Shown here one piece after another: positions 7,240 through 15,974 of a DNA stretch of 22,374 nucleotides. Every line of letters begins with the position of its first letter. Position 1 is the stretch's first letter. The DNA comes from an uncultured Muribaculaceae bacterium (lineage in GTDB: Bacteria > Bacteroidota > Bacteroidia > Bacteroidales > Muribaculaceae): assembly GCA_910584495.1 (NCBI GenBank), contig CAJUAR010000046.1, positions 1 through 22,374 of the forward strand, in the 5' to 3' direction. A program made the position numbers and the translations under genes. Under the pieces are notes generated by a model. That model made no database searches. It saw only the letters and a list, made by a program, of their open reading frames with translations, and was not told the DNA's origin.

Positions 7240-10212
7240 TTAAGATTCAGGTTTTGCCACTATTCCCAGGCCTGACCGACCGTTGATGGCAATCGACAAA
7301 GGCTTGTCGAAACGTACAATACGCAGTGTTCCGTCGTCGCTCACGGCAGGACAGCTGTCGAGATAGTCACTGTCGTAGAATCCCGAACCGCTATCGTGAT
7401 CAATTGTAAAGTAACCAACGCCGAAAGAGGTGAGATTCTGGAAAAAATGAGTGCCCTGACTGGGCTCAATCCGATAGCCCGGAAGAGAGGCTTCGACAAT
7501 GAGGCGCGCTGCCGATATATCGGTCCATCGCACAGGGATTCCAAGCGCAGAGTCCGACGAGCCCCAGCGGCCGGGGCCAACGAGAATATAAGCTTCTCCG
7601 CGAGCGGCAAATTCTTTGTTCACAGCCTTGATGCGTTCGGCCGTTCCAACGTTCTTCATGCTGTCGAAACTGTCGGGACGTACATAAACGATGGTGCGGA
7701 CACCCTCAATCATGCCGTTGCCTAAAGCTGTGGTCGATCGAAGTATGAGTTCTTCATCGGGACGTTCGAGCACAACATCGTTGATGAGATTTTTCCTGTC
7801 GATGATAGGACGTATCTGTAACCAATAAATATGAGCCTTGATGCCGTCGGGCGATGGCTTGGCCGATATTGTGCCGGCAAATTCTATCTCTACAGGTCGT
7901 TGCATGGCCATTTGTCCCTGCTTGAGCATGAAGTCGAGAGCTTCGGGCACGGGCAACACTTTGTCGCGGAGAATGTTTGCAAATGTTGCTACACGTCGTC
8001 CTCTGCCATCCTCATAGTCTTTTAGGGAATCGTTGAGATGGTCGAATGTCGACACCATATATTTCAAAGCTCCTGTGTCGGCAAAATCTTGAAGGCTTTT
8101 CTTTTCAAGATTGGCACCTTCGTCAAGTTCTACAGAAAATTTAGGCTCCTTCGTCGATTTGCGTAGAGCAAAAAGCTTGGTCTGGGTATCGCGCAGAGCA
8201 AGTTCAAGCGTTGATGTTTGCAGAGCATGAGCCGGATGTAATGGCGAAAATCGCAAAGCCCGGCCTCCGTCAACAATATATTTACCAAGACCGATAGCCA
8301 TTTCCACGACTCCGTCCTCGGCCTTTTCGTCGCCGATTGGATAATAATTAAGCGAACGTCCGACACCAGAGAAGGAAGGGAAGTAGTATTCGCTATAGTC
8401 ATTACCTACAACCTCTTGAATGATTACGGCCATTTTTTCCTGGTCAATCACGTTACTTGTCGCAGTCATGTAGGTTTTGCTCGCCGAATAGAACACCGAA
8501 GCATATACGCCTTTCACAGCATTTTCAACCCATTTGAGACGCATCTCCTTGTCGGCTGTGTAAGGCACCATATAGGTGGCATAAATACCGGCAAAAGGCT
8601 GGTAATGGGAGTCTTCGAGCAAACTCGAACTGCGCACCGCAAACGGGCGGTCTACAACTTCGAACAAGGCAAGGAAATCATCGCGCAAGCGCTGTGGCAG
8701 TTGTGCCTTGAGAAAGGTTTGCAGAATATCGGCATCCGACACATCGCTCAGGGCCAATGGATAGAGACGGTTGGAGGCCATGAATTCATCGAAAATGTCG
8801 GTACACAGCACTACCGTGCGTGGAATGGTGATGATGGCACCGTAAAAATTATCGCAAATAGGGTTCTTTTTAATAATTGAATCGATGAAAGCGAGGCCGC
8901 GGCCCTTGCCGCCAAGACTTCCCTGGCCTATGCGGGCAAAATTGGAGTAATGGTCGAAACGGTCTTTTTCGAAAACAGCAACGACACCTCTGTTTTTCAT
9001 CTTGCGATATTTAACAATGAGGTCGAAAAAGAGTTGTTTGACGGCCGGAGCCTCATTAATGCTGCTAAAATGATGTCTCTTCACCACATCGGCAATTGGG
9101 AAGAGCGCCCGCGAGTAAAGCCACCGCGAAATATCGTTTCGCGAAGCATGATAGAGCAACGAATCCGCGGGAATGTCAAAGATCATACGTTGCATATCTT
9201 TGAGATTCCTGATAACCATTATGGGCTCCTGATTTTTAGGATTGCGGATAATGAAATCTCCAAAGCCGAAATTGGCCATAATTGCCTCGCCGATGTCGAC
9301 AGGCAGCTTCTTAGAGTTTTTGTCTATGAACACGCCTCCGAAGTCCTTTACCATTGGAGCATTGGCAACTTCTGACGATTCAATGATAATGGGCAAGTAA
9401 GGGTCTTTCTCACGCAGGTAGGCGGCAAGGCGCAGTCCAGCTTTGGAATCCTTCACACCATTGCGTGCAAAAGATACATCGCTGATTACACCCAGCATTT
9501 TTTTTCCGTATCTTTCGTATAGATACATAGCTTCCTCGTAGTTTCGCGCCAACATAACCTTTGGACGGCCACGCATGCGAAGCATCTGCTCGTGTTGGTT
9601 GAGGGCCTCGGTGGAGAAAAGCAACGACTGCTTGAGAAGAAATTTATAGATGTGCGGCAAAACGGAAGAATAGAAACGTACCGAATCTTCCACAAGCATA
9701 ATCATCTGCACTCCTACATCGCTTATGTCCTGGGCATTCATGCGGTCCTCAAGCAGTTTGATAATTGCAAGAAGTAGATCCATATTGCCAAGCCAGCTGA
9801 AGACATAGTCAACATTGCTGAGATCTTCCATGGCCAAGCGTCGGGAAACTTCCTTGCTGAAGGGAGTCAGAACTACGATGGGAACTTTTGGATTTATTTC
9901 TTTGATAAGCCTTGCTCCCTCAAAGGTTTCGGAAAGGTCGCCGCCTGGCATGCCAACCACAAGGTCGAAAGCTTTGTTGCTCACGGCAACGATGGCTTCG
10001 TCCATCGTTGACACTCTTGTGACGCGAGGAGGCGAACTAAGGTTGAGTGAAACATACTCATTATAAAGTTGTTCCTCCACACGTCCGTCTTCTTCCATCA
10101 TGAAGGCATCATAGGGCGATGCTATCAAGAGCACATTAAAGATGCGGCGTTGCATCAACGCCTGGAAAGAAGTCTCTTTCAAAAACATCCTGCTTAGTGC
10201 CTCTTCGTTCAT
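7240..10212 (-). CDS. PEP/pyruvate-binding (PEP-synthase-like ATP-grasp) protein with two N-terminal receiver-like domains
   Basis: The 990-residue protein resembles proteins often labelled phosphoenolpyruvate synthase, but its architecture differs. Residues about 24-155 are receiver-like but lack the phospho-acceptor aspartate. Residues about 168-315 form a second receiver with an acidic pair (Glu175/Asp176 in LVEDS), a likely acceptor Asp245 (GVISDVSF), a Ser in IIESSE and Lys298. The ATP-grasp half of the PPDK/PEP-synthase N-terminal domain follows (about 425-805), with GSLGGKGRGLA, PFAVRSSSLLEDS plus PFAGIYATY, and VEIEFAG with WLQIRPI. I see neither the swivelling phospho-histidine motif (TxGGxxSHxAI) nor the PEP-binding barrel. 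The C-terminal 180 residues contain VGPGRWGSSDSALG and a GTHFFQN motif I do not recognise. It is therefore unlikely to be a full PEP synthase; a two-component-controlled phosphotransfer or ATP-dependent role is inferred. A possible promoter lies just upstream. Confidence 0.88.
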   Translation of the reverse strand: MNEEALSRMFLKETSFQALMQRRIFNVLLIASPYDAFMMEEDGRVEEQLYNEYVSLNLSSPPRVTRVSTMDEAIVAVSNKAFDLVVGMPGGDLSETFEGARLIKEINPKVPIVVLTPFSKEVSRRLAMEDLSNVDYVFSWLGNMDLLLAIIKLLEDRMNAQDISDVGVQMIMLVEDSVRFYSSVLPHIYKFLLKQSLLFSTEALNQHEQMLRMRGRPKVMLARNYEEAMYLYERYGKKMLGVISDVSFARNGVKDSKAGLRLAAYLREKDPYLPIIIESSEVANAPMVKDFGGVFIDKNSKKLPVDIGEAIMANFGFGDFIIRNPKNQEPIMVIRNLKDMQRMIFDIPADSLLYHASRNDISRWLYSRALFPIADVVKRHHFSSINEAPAVKQLFFDLIVKYRKMKNRGVVAVFEKDRFDHYSNFARIGQGSLGGKGRGLAFIDSIIKKNPICDNFYGAIITIPRTVVLCTDIFDEFMASNRLYPLALSDVSDADILQTFLKAQLPQRLRDDFLALFEVVDRPFAVRSSSLLEDSHYQPFAGIYATYMVPYTADKEMRLKWVENAVKGVYASVFYSASKTYMTATSNVIDQEKMAVIIQEVVGNDYSEYYFPSFSGVGRSLNYYPIGDEKAEDGVVEMAIGLGKYIVDGGRALRFSPLHPAHALQTSTLELALRDTQTKLFALRKSTKEPKFSVELDEGANLEKKSLQDFADTGALKYMVSTFDHLNDSLKDYEDGRGRRVATFANILRDKVLPVPEALDFMLKQGQMAMQRPVEIEFAGTISAKPSPDGIKAHIYWLQIRPIIDRKNLINDVVLERPDEELILRSTTALGNGMIEGVRTIVYVRPDSFDSMKNVGTAERIKAVNKEFAARGEAYILVGPGRWGSSDSALGIPVRWTDISAARLIVEASLPGYRIEPSQGTHFFQNLTSFGVGYFTIDHDSGSGFYDSDYLDSCPAVSDDGTLRIVRFDKPLSIAINGRSGLGIVAKPES

Positions 10213-10231
10213 GTTCTATGCTTTTGTTTAG

Positions 10232-10263
10232 CAAATTTAGCTATTTATATGCGATTATCCTAA
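10232..10263 (-). promoter_or_regulatory. Possible internal promoter before the 990-residue gene
   Basis: On the minus strand TAAATTTG (10239-10232) matches the -7 consensus TAnnTTTG exactly. Twenty bases upstream the -33 position reads TTAG (10263-10260) rather than TTTG. It sits in the 47-base gap after the nucleotidyltransferase gene and would start the message about 13 bases before the ATG at 10212, so this gene and those below could have their own transcript. Confidence 0.4.
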
Positions 10264-11021
10264 TAATCGGGCTGTAGATTTGCCATTATCTCTGAAGCAA
10301 TGGCAAGTTTCTGAGGGGTGCCGATATCGAACCAGCGATAGGCCGATTTGGGCTCAAAGCCGCGAATATCCAAAGTCTGACATTTGTCGAGATAGAAGTC
10401 GACAATGCCAAAAGGATGGAGTTCGTCGCCGCAAAAGTTGCTTAACTCCGACAGTGTATGTGTGCTGAGTTTATGTACACCGCCAAAAGCCGCCGCATGA
10501 AGCCCGGTGGTATCAAGACCGGACGGGCGCGTAATCCCCTTGTCGGTGTTACACCAGCCTTTGAGACGCAGGTCTTTGTCGAAAAGAAATGCTCGCGAGC
10601 TCTTTCTGCTTTCATCCGCCAGCACCGCGGCATCGCCATGTGTGTCGGCCAGTTCTTGAATGGGGAAATCGGTAATGATATCGCTGTTGTGAACTATAAT
10701 GGGTTCGTTGTCCGGCATGGTGCGCAGCATTTCATTTTCTCGCCAAAGTTTGGCAAGTGCGCCACCGGTATCGAGAAGCATGTCGCTCTCGTCGCTCACA
10801 ACGACGGGGACCCCGAAATTGCAAGAATCAAGGAAATCAACAATCTGAGATGCGAAATGGTGAACATTCACAAACACGGTGTCGGCGCCTGCCGCTACCA
10901 GTTTTTCAATCACATGCAGCAAGGCCGGCTTGCCGGCCACGGGAGCAAGAGCTTTGGGGTGTCGGTCGGTGAATGGTTTCAAACGCGAGCCTATTCCTGC
11001 GGCAAAGACTATTGCTTTCAT
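10260..11021 (-). CDS. Sugar-1-phosphate nucleotidyltransferase, MurU-like
   Basis: The 253-residue product opens with MKAIVFAAGIGSRLKPFT, the GxGxRLxPxT nucleotide-binding loop, followed by HPKALAPV with Lys23. LLDTGGAL and NSD (Asp114, metal binding) follow. It belongs to the NDP-sugar pyrophosphorylase family. The frame is open further upstream, but that part lies inside the preceding gene; the ATG at 11021 gives the canonical N-terminus and a four-base ATGA overlap with the kinase gene. Pairing with an AmgK-like kinase matches the Pseudomonas AmgK-MurU route, in which anhydro-recovered N-acetylmuramate is 1-phosphorylated and then uridylylated to UDP-MurNAc, bypassing de novo synthesis. 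UDP-GlcNAc or mannose-1-P chemistry is possible instead; the sugar is inferred from the neighbour. Confidence 0.88.
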   Translation of the reverse strand: MKAIVFAAGIGSRLKPFTDRHPKALAPVAGKPALLHVIEKLVAAGADTVFVNVHHFASQIVDFLDSCNFGVPVVVSDESDMLLDTGGALAKLWRENEMLRTMPDNEPIIVHNSDIITDFPIQELADTHGDAAVLADESRKSSRAFLFDKDLRLKGWCNTDKGITRPSGLDTTGLHAAAFGGVHKLSTHTLSELSNFCGDELHPFGIVDFYLDKCQTLDIRGFEPKSAYRWFDIGTPQKLAIASEIMANLQPDY

Positions 11022-12457
11022 TGTCTTGCGGGGAAAGATTGTTCTATGTTCTGTTCCCGATGGATGAGTTCCACTTGCACATTGAATTTCTTTGATATGT
11101 GCTCGGCCATATGCTGGGCACAGTACACCGAACGGTGTTGTCCTCCTGTGCATCCGTAGGAAATCATAAGGTTTGTAAAGCCTCGTTCCATATAGCGCGC
11201 TATTGTGGAATCGACAAGAGAATAGCAATGCTCAAGGAACTGGAACACTTCGCCGTCGTCTTCAAGAAATTTGATTACCTTGCTGTCCAGCCCTGTAAAT
11301 GGCTTGTATCGCTCATACTTGCCGGGGTTGTTGATGGCACGGCAATCGAAGACATATCCGCCGCCATTGCCCGAAACATCATTAGGTATTCCTTTTTTAT
11401 ATGCAAAACTATATACACGCACAGTGAGCCGTTTCTTGCCAAGTTCGTCGGTGAACTGTTTCATGCTCACCAAATCGACAAGCAGTTTGCTCAGATAGGG
11501 ATATTCCGCATAGGGCTCAGACAGCAGGTCGCGCAAATTGGCTATGGCATATGGCACACTTTGCATGAAGTGGGGCTTTTTTTCAAAGTAGCCTCGGAAA
11601 CCATAGGCCCCGAGTACCTGCAGTGTGCGAAAGAGCACAAAGTGCCGTAGGTGTTTGCGGAATTCTTCTCGCTCAATCGGGTAATATTTGTTGAGCGATG
11701 CCAGATAGACTTCCAGAAGTTCATCTCGCAGGCTTGAGGGCAGATTGGCTTTTGCCTGCCACAAGAAAGATGCCACGTCGTAGTAGAACGGCCCTCGTCG
11801 GCCGCCCTGGAAATCAATAAACCATGGCTTTCCCTGGCAAATCATCACATTGCGGCTCTGGAAGTCGCGGTACATGAAACATTTGTTTTCGCACTGCATC
11901 AGCACCGATGCCATGGCCTGGAAGTCGTCTTCGAGTTTGTCCTCGGAGAACTCAAGCCCCGTGGCTTTGAGAAAGCAGTACTTGAAATAATTAAGGTCCC
12001 ACATTATCGACCGTTGGTCGAACTCCACTGTTGGATAGCACACGCTGAAATCCATGTCTTTGGCACCGGCAAACTGTATGTCGGGAAGAAGGCTGATGGT
12101 GCTCACCAGCAAATCTTTTTCCTCAGCAGAGAACGAGCGTGTGAGACGTCCTTTTTCAATGGCCGAAAAGAGCAGGGTATCCCCAAGGTCGGTCTGGAGA
12201 TATGCCATACCGTCGTCGCTCACATTGAGAACCTCTGGCACGGGCAGGCCTTGTTTGCGGAAATGACGCGACATATAGATGAAAGCGTCATTTTCAGGTT
12301 TAGAAGTGCCAAGAACGCCTATAACGCTCTGTCGTCCGTCAGCAGCCGACAAACGGAAATAGCGACGGTTAGATCCAGATGAAGGTAACTCGGAAACCGT
12401 TTCGGCATCGCAACCTTTGAGCTTGCGATATAGGTTGAGCAAATTGATCGTGTTCAT
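11018..12457 (-). CDS. AmgK-like amino-sugar kinase (APH fold) fused to RapZ C-terminal domain
   Basis: The 479-residue protein has two parts. Residues about 1-330 are an aminoglycoside-phosphotransferase-fold kinase: the catalytic loop YRDFQSRNVM gives Asp198 and Asn203, and IDFQGGRRGPFYYD gives metal-binding Asp215. The wording is closest to AmgK, the cell-wall sugar anomeric kinase for N-acetylmuramate/N-acetylglucosamine. Residues about 344-475 match the C-terminal half of RapZ: a DCRAINNP segment, PFTGLD at 387-392 and the phosphate-binding GCTGGQHRSV at 435-444. In E. coli that domain binds glucosamine-6-phosphate and controls glmS mRNA decay. The P-loop half of RapZ is missing. The gene is 5 bases after recQ and overlaps the MurU-like gene. 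A plausible reading, not proven, is that the RapZ part senses an amino sugar and tunes the attached kinase. Confidence 0.88.
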   Translation of the reverse strand: MNTINLLNLYRKLKGCDAETVSELPSSGSNRRYFRLSAADGRQSVIGVLGTSKPENDAFIYMSRHFRKQGLPVPEVLNVSDDGMAYLQTDLGDTLLFSAIEKGRLTRSFSAEEKDLLVSTISLLPDIQFAGAKDMDFSVCYPTVEFDQRSIMWDLNYFKYCFLKATGLEFSEDKLEDDFQAMASVLMQCENKCFMYRDFQSRNVMICQGKPWFIDFQGGRRGPFYYDVASFLWQAKANLPSSLRDELLEVYLASLNKYYPIEREEFRKHLRHFVLFRTLQVLGAYGFRGYFEKKPHFMQSVPYAIANLRDLLSEPYAEYPYLSKLLVDLVSMKQFTDELGKKRLTVRVYSFAYKKGIPNDVSGNGGGYVFDCRAINNPGKYERYKPFTGLDSKVIKFLEDDGEVFQFLEHCYSLVDSTIARYMERGFTNLMISYGCTGGQHRSVYCAQHMAEHISKKFNVQVELIHREQNIEQSFPARQ

Positions 12458-12462
12458 GTCGG

Positions 12463-14655
12463 TTAATTGCCTAAGTCGGAGAGAAATTTGATGCGCATGA
12501 GTCTTATCTCATCCTCTGTATAGTCGGGCGACAGGGCTTCGACAGCCTCGTCGAGACTGTCGCTGGTGCTTTTGCGGAAATAGTCGAACACAGTCACCTG
12601 ATCCTCGGGATCGATGATTTCATCTATGAAATAGGTAATGTTGATGCGTGTTCCAGAATTGACTATAGCTTCGATTTCCGTGAGAAGCTGGTCGTAGTCT
12701 ATGCCGTTCGCCACAGCAATCTCATCGAGGTCAATCTTGCGGTCTATGGCTTGGATGATGGCTATTTTCAACTTGCTTTTATTGGCCACGGTGCGCACGC
12801 GCAAGTCTTCCGGACGAACAATTTCGTTTTCTTCTACATAGGTTTTGATGAGGTCCACAAATTCTTGGCCGTAGCGCTTGGCTTTGCCCAATCCCACGCC
12901 GGCAATGTTTGCCAGCTCATCGAGATTGATGGGGTAGGTTGTTGCCATGGCTTCGAGCGAAGGATCCTGGAAGATGACATATGGGGGCAGCTTATGATGC
13001 TGGGCTATTTTTCGGCGTAGAGAACACAGAATAGCATATAGCTCAGGGTCGGCTGCATAACCGCCTTTGAGCATAACTTCTTCTTCTACAAAATCATCGA
13101 CATATTCCTGGTCTTCCACAATTTTGAACGAACCTGGATTAGCGATGAAATCGCGACCCTTGTCAGTAAGGGTCAGTATGCCATAGTTTTCTATGCCTCG
13201 TGCTATATAGCCGGCAATCAAAGCCTGCTGGATGACAGTATTAAGAAATTTCGGGCTTGAGCCTTCGCAACAGCCGAAGACTTCAAGCTCGTCGTGATGG
13301 TAGGAACGCACATCGGCCGTAGCCCGTCCAACCATTACGTCTACTACGTAGTCTGCTTTGAATTTTTCCTTAACCGCGGCAATTGTTTCCAATGCCGCCA
13401 ATAAATCGTCTTTAGCTTCCACTTTAATTTTGGGATTAAGACAGTTGTCGCAGTTGCCGCAGTTATCGGCAGTGAAAGCTTCTCCAAAATAGTGCAACAA
13501 AGTTCGGCGCCTGCAGAGCGAAGATTCGGCATAGGCTGCCGTTTCAGCAAGGAGCTGACGGCCTATTTCCTGTTCATTGACAGGTTTTGACTGCATGAAT
13601 TTTTCCATCTTCTGCAGGTCCTTGCGCGAATAGAACGTGAGGCAGATGCCTTCGCCGCCGTCGCGTCCGCTTCGTCCCGTTTCCTGATAATAGCCTTCGA
13701 GCGACTTGGGCATGTCATAGTGGATCACAAACCTCACATCGGGCTTGTCTATGCCCATCCCGAAGGCTATTGTGGCAACAATTACGTCTACTTGCTCGTA
13801 GAGGAACGCATCCTGATTTGCCGAGCGTGTAATGGGATCCATCCCGGCATGGTAGGGCAGTGCGCGAATATTGTTGACTCGCAACAATTCGGCAAGTTCC
13901 TCAACTTTGCGGCGAGAGAGGCAATATATTATGCCCGACTTGCCGGGACGTTGCTTGATAAAACGGATAATGTCGCGGTCGGTGTTGCTGGTCTTTGGCC
14001 TAATCTCATAGTAGAGGTTAGAACGGTTGAACGACGACTTGAACACTGCCGCGTTGGTCATGGCAAGGTTCTTCTGTATATCATGCTGCACTTTTGGAGT
14101 TGCTGTCGCTGTGAGAGCGATAAGCGGGCGTGAGCCGATTTCGTTGATAATCGGCCGTATGCGGCGATATTCCGGTCTGAAATCGTGTCCCCATTCCGAA
14201 ATACAGTGAGCTTCGTCAACCGCATAGAACGAAATGGGTATTGTTTTCAAAAAATCGATATTTTCTTCTTTGGTGAGCGATTCGGGAGCGACATAAAGCA
14301 TCTTTGTGCGCCCCGATATTATGTCGCTTTTCACTTGGTCGATGGCTCCCTTGGTGAGGGATGAATTGAGAAAGTGGGCAATGCTGTCGTTCTCGCTGTA
14401 ACTGCGCATTGCATCCACCTGGTTCTTCATCAGAGCTATCAACGGCGAAATGACGATGGCCGTGCCATCGCTCATCAAGGCTGGCAACTGATAGCAAAGT
14501 GACTTTCCACCACCTGTGGGCATAATCACAAATGTGTCGCGGCCAGTTAGCAGGGCTTTGATGATTTCTTCCTGCTGGCCTTTGAACTTGTCGAAACCAA
14601 AATATTTCTTCAGTTCTCCGGATAATGTGGTTGCTTCAGTCTGTGATTCCATCAT
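12463..14655 (-). CDS. recQ: ATP-dependent 3'-5' DNA helicase RecQ
   Basis: The 730-residue helicase unwinds forked, gapped and recombination DNA during repair. Visible motifs are Walker A MPTGGGKS (45-52), the Walker B DEAH box (147-150), TATAT at about 182-186, and motif VI QETGRSGRDG (about 325-334). The RQC zinc site has Cys381, Cys399, Cys402 and Cys405 in a CGNCDNC-type cluster, followed by a winged helix. An HRDC domain spans about 534-612 (YAILCSLRRKIA, ANIAGVGLGKAKRYG). A further 118-residue C-terminal extension, helical and acidic, contains SKLKIAIIQAIDRKIDLDEIA and resembles the extra helix-turn-helix found in longer RecQ proteins of Bacteroidetes. Two ATGs (14655 and 14652) are possible starts. 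It follows clpX by 24 bases and precedes the kinase gene by 5. Confidence 0.96.
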   Translation of the reverse strand: MMESQTEATTLSGELKKYFGFDKFKGQQEEIIKALLTGRDTFVIMPTGGGKSLCYQLPALMSDGTAIVISPLIALMKNQVDAMRSYSENDSIAHFLNSSLTKGAIDQVKSDIISGRTKMLYVAPESLTKEENIDFLKTIPISFYAVDEAHCISEWGHDFRPEYRRIRPIINEIGSRPLIALTATATPKVQHDIQKNLAMTNAAVFKSSFNRSNLYYEIRPKTSNTDRDIIRFIKQRPGKSGIIYCLSRRKVEELAELLRVNNIRALPYHAGMDPITRSANQDAFLYEQVDVIVATIAFGMGIDKPDVRFVIHYDMPKSLEGYYQETGRSGRDGGEGICLTFYSRKDLQKMEKFMQSKPVNEQEIGRQLLAETAAYAESSLCRRRTLLHYFGEAFTADNCGNCDNCLNPKIKVEAKDDLLAALETIAAVKEKFKADYVVDVMVGRATADVRSYHHDELEVFGCCEGSSPKFLNTVIQQALIAGYIARGIENYGILTLTDKGRDFIANPGSFKIVEDQEYVDDFVEEEVMLKGGYAADPELYAILCSLRRKIAQHHKLPPYVIFQDPSLEAMATTYPINLDELANIAGVGLGKAKRYGQEFVDLIKTYVEENEIVRPEDLRVRTVANKSKLKIAIIQAIDRKIDLDEIAVANGIDYDQLLTEIEAIVNSGTRINITYFIDEIIDPEDQVTVFDYFRKSTSDSLDEAVEALSPDYTEDEIRLMRIKFLSDLGN

Positions 14656-14679
14656 ATTATAAACAAGTAAAAAACTATC

Positions 14680-15972
14680 TCACACTGCTTGGGCATCGAA
14701 ATGCGCATCTTTTAGCTGTCGGTCGCAGTATTCGGCCGAGACTTCGAACACCTTGGGTTTGTCGGTGGGCATGGAAAACATTGCGTTAACCATGATTGTT
14801 TCCACAATCGACCGCAGGCCTCGTGCTCCAAGTTTATACTCTATAGCCTTATCGACAATAAATTCGAGTGCTTCGGGTTGGAAGACCAGCTTCACTCCAT
14901 CCATGGCAAGCAGTTTTTCGTACTGCTTGGTAATGGCATTTTTTGGTTCTGTCAGAATCTGGCGCAATGCCGCGCGATCGAGAGGCAGAAGATGAGTGAG
15001 GATGGGAAGTCGTCCAATAATTTCAGGAATGAGGCCGAATGTACGCAAATCCTGAGGAGCAACATGGCGCATATATTCATCACGGCCAATTCGCCGGTTG
15101 GTGCCATTTGTCGAAAAACCGACAAAATTTGAGTTTAGACGGTGTGCAATGGCCTGCTCGATTCCTTCGAACGCTCCTCCGCAGATGAAGAGGATGTTCT
15201 TTGTGTCAACGGCAATCATGGGTTGCTCCGGGTGCTTGCGTCCTCCTTGCGGGGGCACATTGACAACCGACCCCTCGAGAAGCTTGAGGAGTCCTTGTTG
15301 CACCCCCTCGCCGCCAACGTCGCGTGTTATCGAAGGATTGTCGCCTTTGCGGGCAATCTTGTCGATTTCATCGATAAACACTATACCGCGTTCTGCTCGT
15401 GCCACATCGTAGTCGGCAACCTGCAGCAGTCGGGTAAGAAGGCTTTCAATGTCTTCGCCCACATAACCGGCCTGAGTCAGAACTGTTGCATCAACAATGG
15501 TGAACGGGACATCGAGAATCTTGGCAATAGTTCTGGCTATGAGCGTTTTGCCTGTTCCCGTAGGTCCAACCATTATGATGTTGCTCTTCTCAATTTCTAC
15601 GCCGTCGGTATCGGCAGGCTGGTCAAGTCGTTTGTAGTGGTTATAAACAGCTACCGAAAGGTATTTTTTTGCCTGATCCTGACCAATGATGTACTGGTCG
15701 AGGAAAGCTTTGATTTCCTGAGGTGTCGGTGTTTTCTTGTGCTTGGTTTGCCCATCGGCAGCCATGCCGTTGCGGAGCCTGTTGTTTGCCCTGCCTCGCC
15801 TTGCTGCTCCTGTTTCATCGGGAGAATCGAGCATGCCGAGCATCCCGGCAGCAGCCTCAAGACAGTCAAGGCATATTCCGGCATCCTCAGCGGGGGAGGG
15901 GAGGATTGTTGCTCCGTCAGCCTCTGTTCGTCCGCAGAAACTGCAATGATCTTCTCTTTTCTTTTTTGCCAT
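14680..15972 (-). CDS. clpX: ATP-dependent Clp protease ATP-binding subunit ClpX
   Basis: The 430-residue AAA+ unfoldase recognises substrates and feeds them to ClpP. The zinc-binding domain has Cys10, Cys13, Cys34 and Cys37. The AAA+ module shows Walker A GPTGTGKT (136-143), the GYVG pore loop (169-172) that grips substrate, Walker B with DEID at 201-204, and the RDVGGEGVQQGLLKLLEG stretch. The loop that docks into ClpP reads VGF rather than the IGF of E. coli, a conservative change. The sensor-2 region is KLGARGLRSIVE. Length is normal. The gene starts two bases after the clpP stop, so ClpXP is made from one message. No separate promoter is visible. Confidence 0.97.
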   Translation of the reverse strand: MAKKKREDHCSFCGRTEADGATILPSPAEDAGICLDCLEAAAGMLGMLDSPDETGAARRGRANNRLRNGMAADGQTKHKKTPTPQEIKAFLDQYIIGQDQAKKYLSVAVYNHYKRLDQPADTDGVEIEKSNIIMVGPTGTGKTLIARTIAKILDVPFTIVDATVLTQAGYVGEDIESLLTRLLQVADYDVARAERGIVFIDEIDKIARKGDNPSITRDVGGEGVQQGLLKLLEGSVVNVPPQGGRKHPEQPMIAVDTKNILFICGGAFEGIEQAIAHRLNSNFVGFSTNGTNRRIGRDEYMRHVAPQDLRTFGLIPEIIGRLPILTHLLPLDRAALRQILTEPKNAITKQYEKLLAMDGVKLVFQPEALEFIVDKAIEYKLGARGLRSIVETIMVNAMFSMPTDKPKVFEVSAEYCDRQLKDAHFDAQAV

Positions 15973-15974
15973 CG

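Noticed and set aside
11022..11228. N-terminal extension of the nucleotidyltransferase frame
   Set aside because: It overlaps the RapZ-domain coding sequence and encodes nothing like the family; the ATG at 11021 begins the nucleotide-binding loop exactly.
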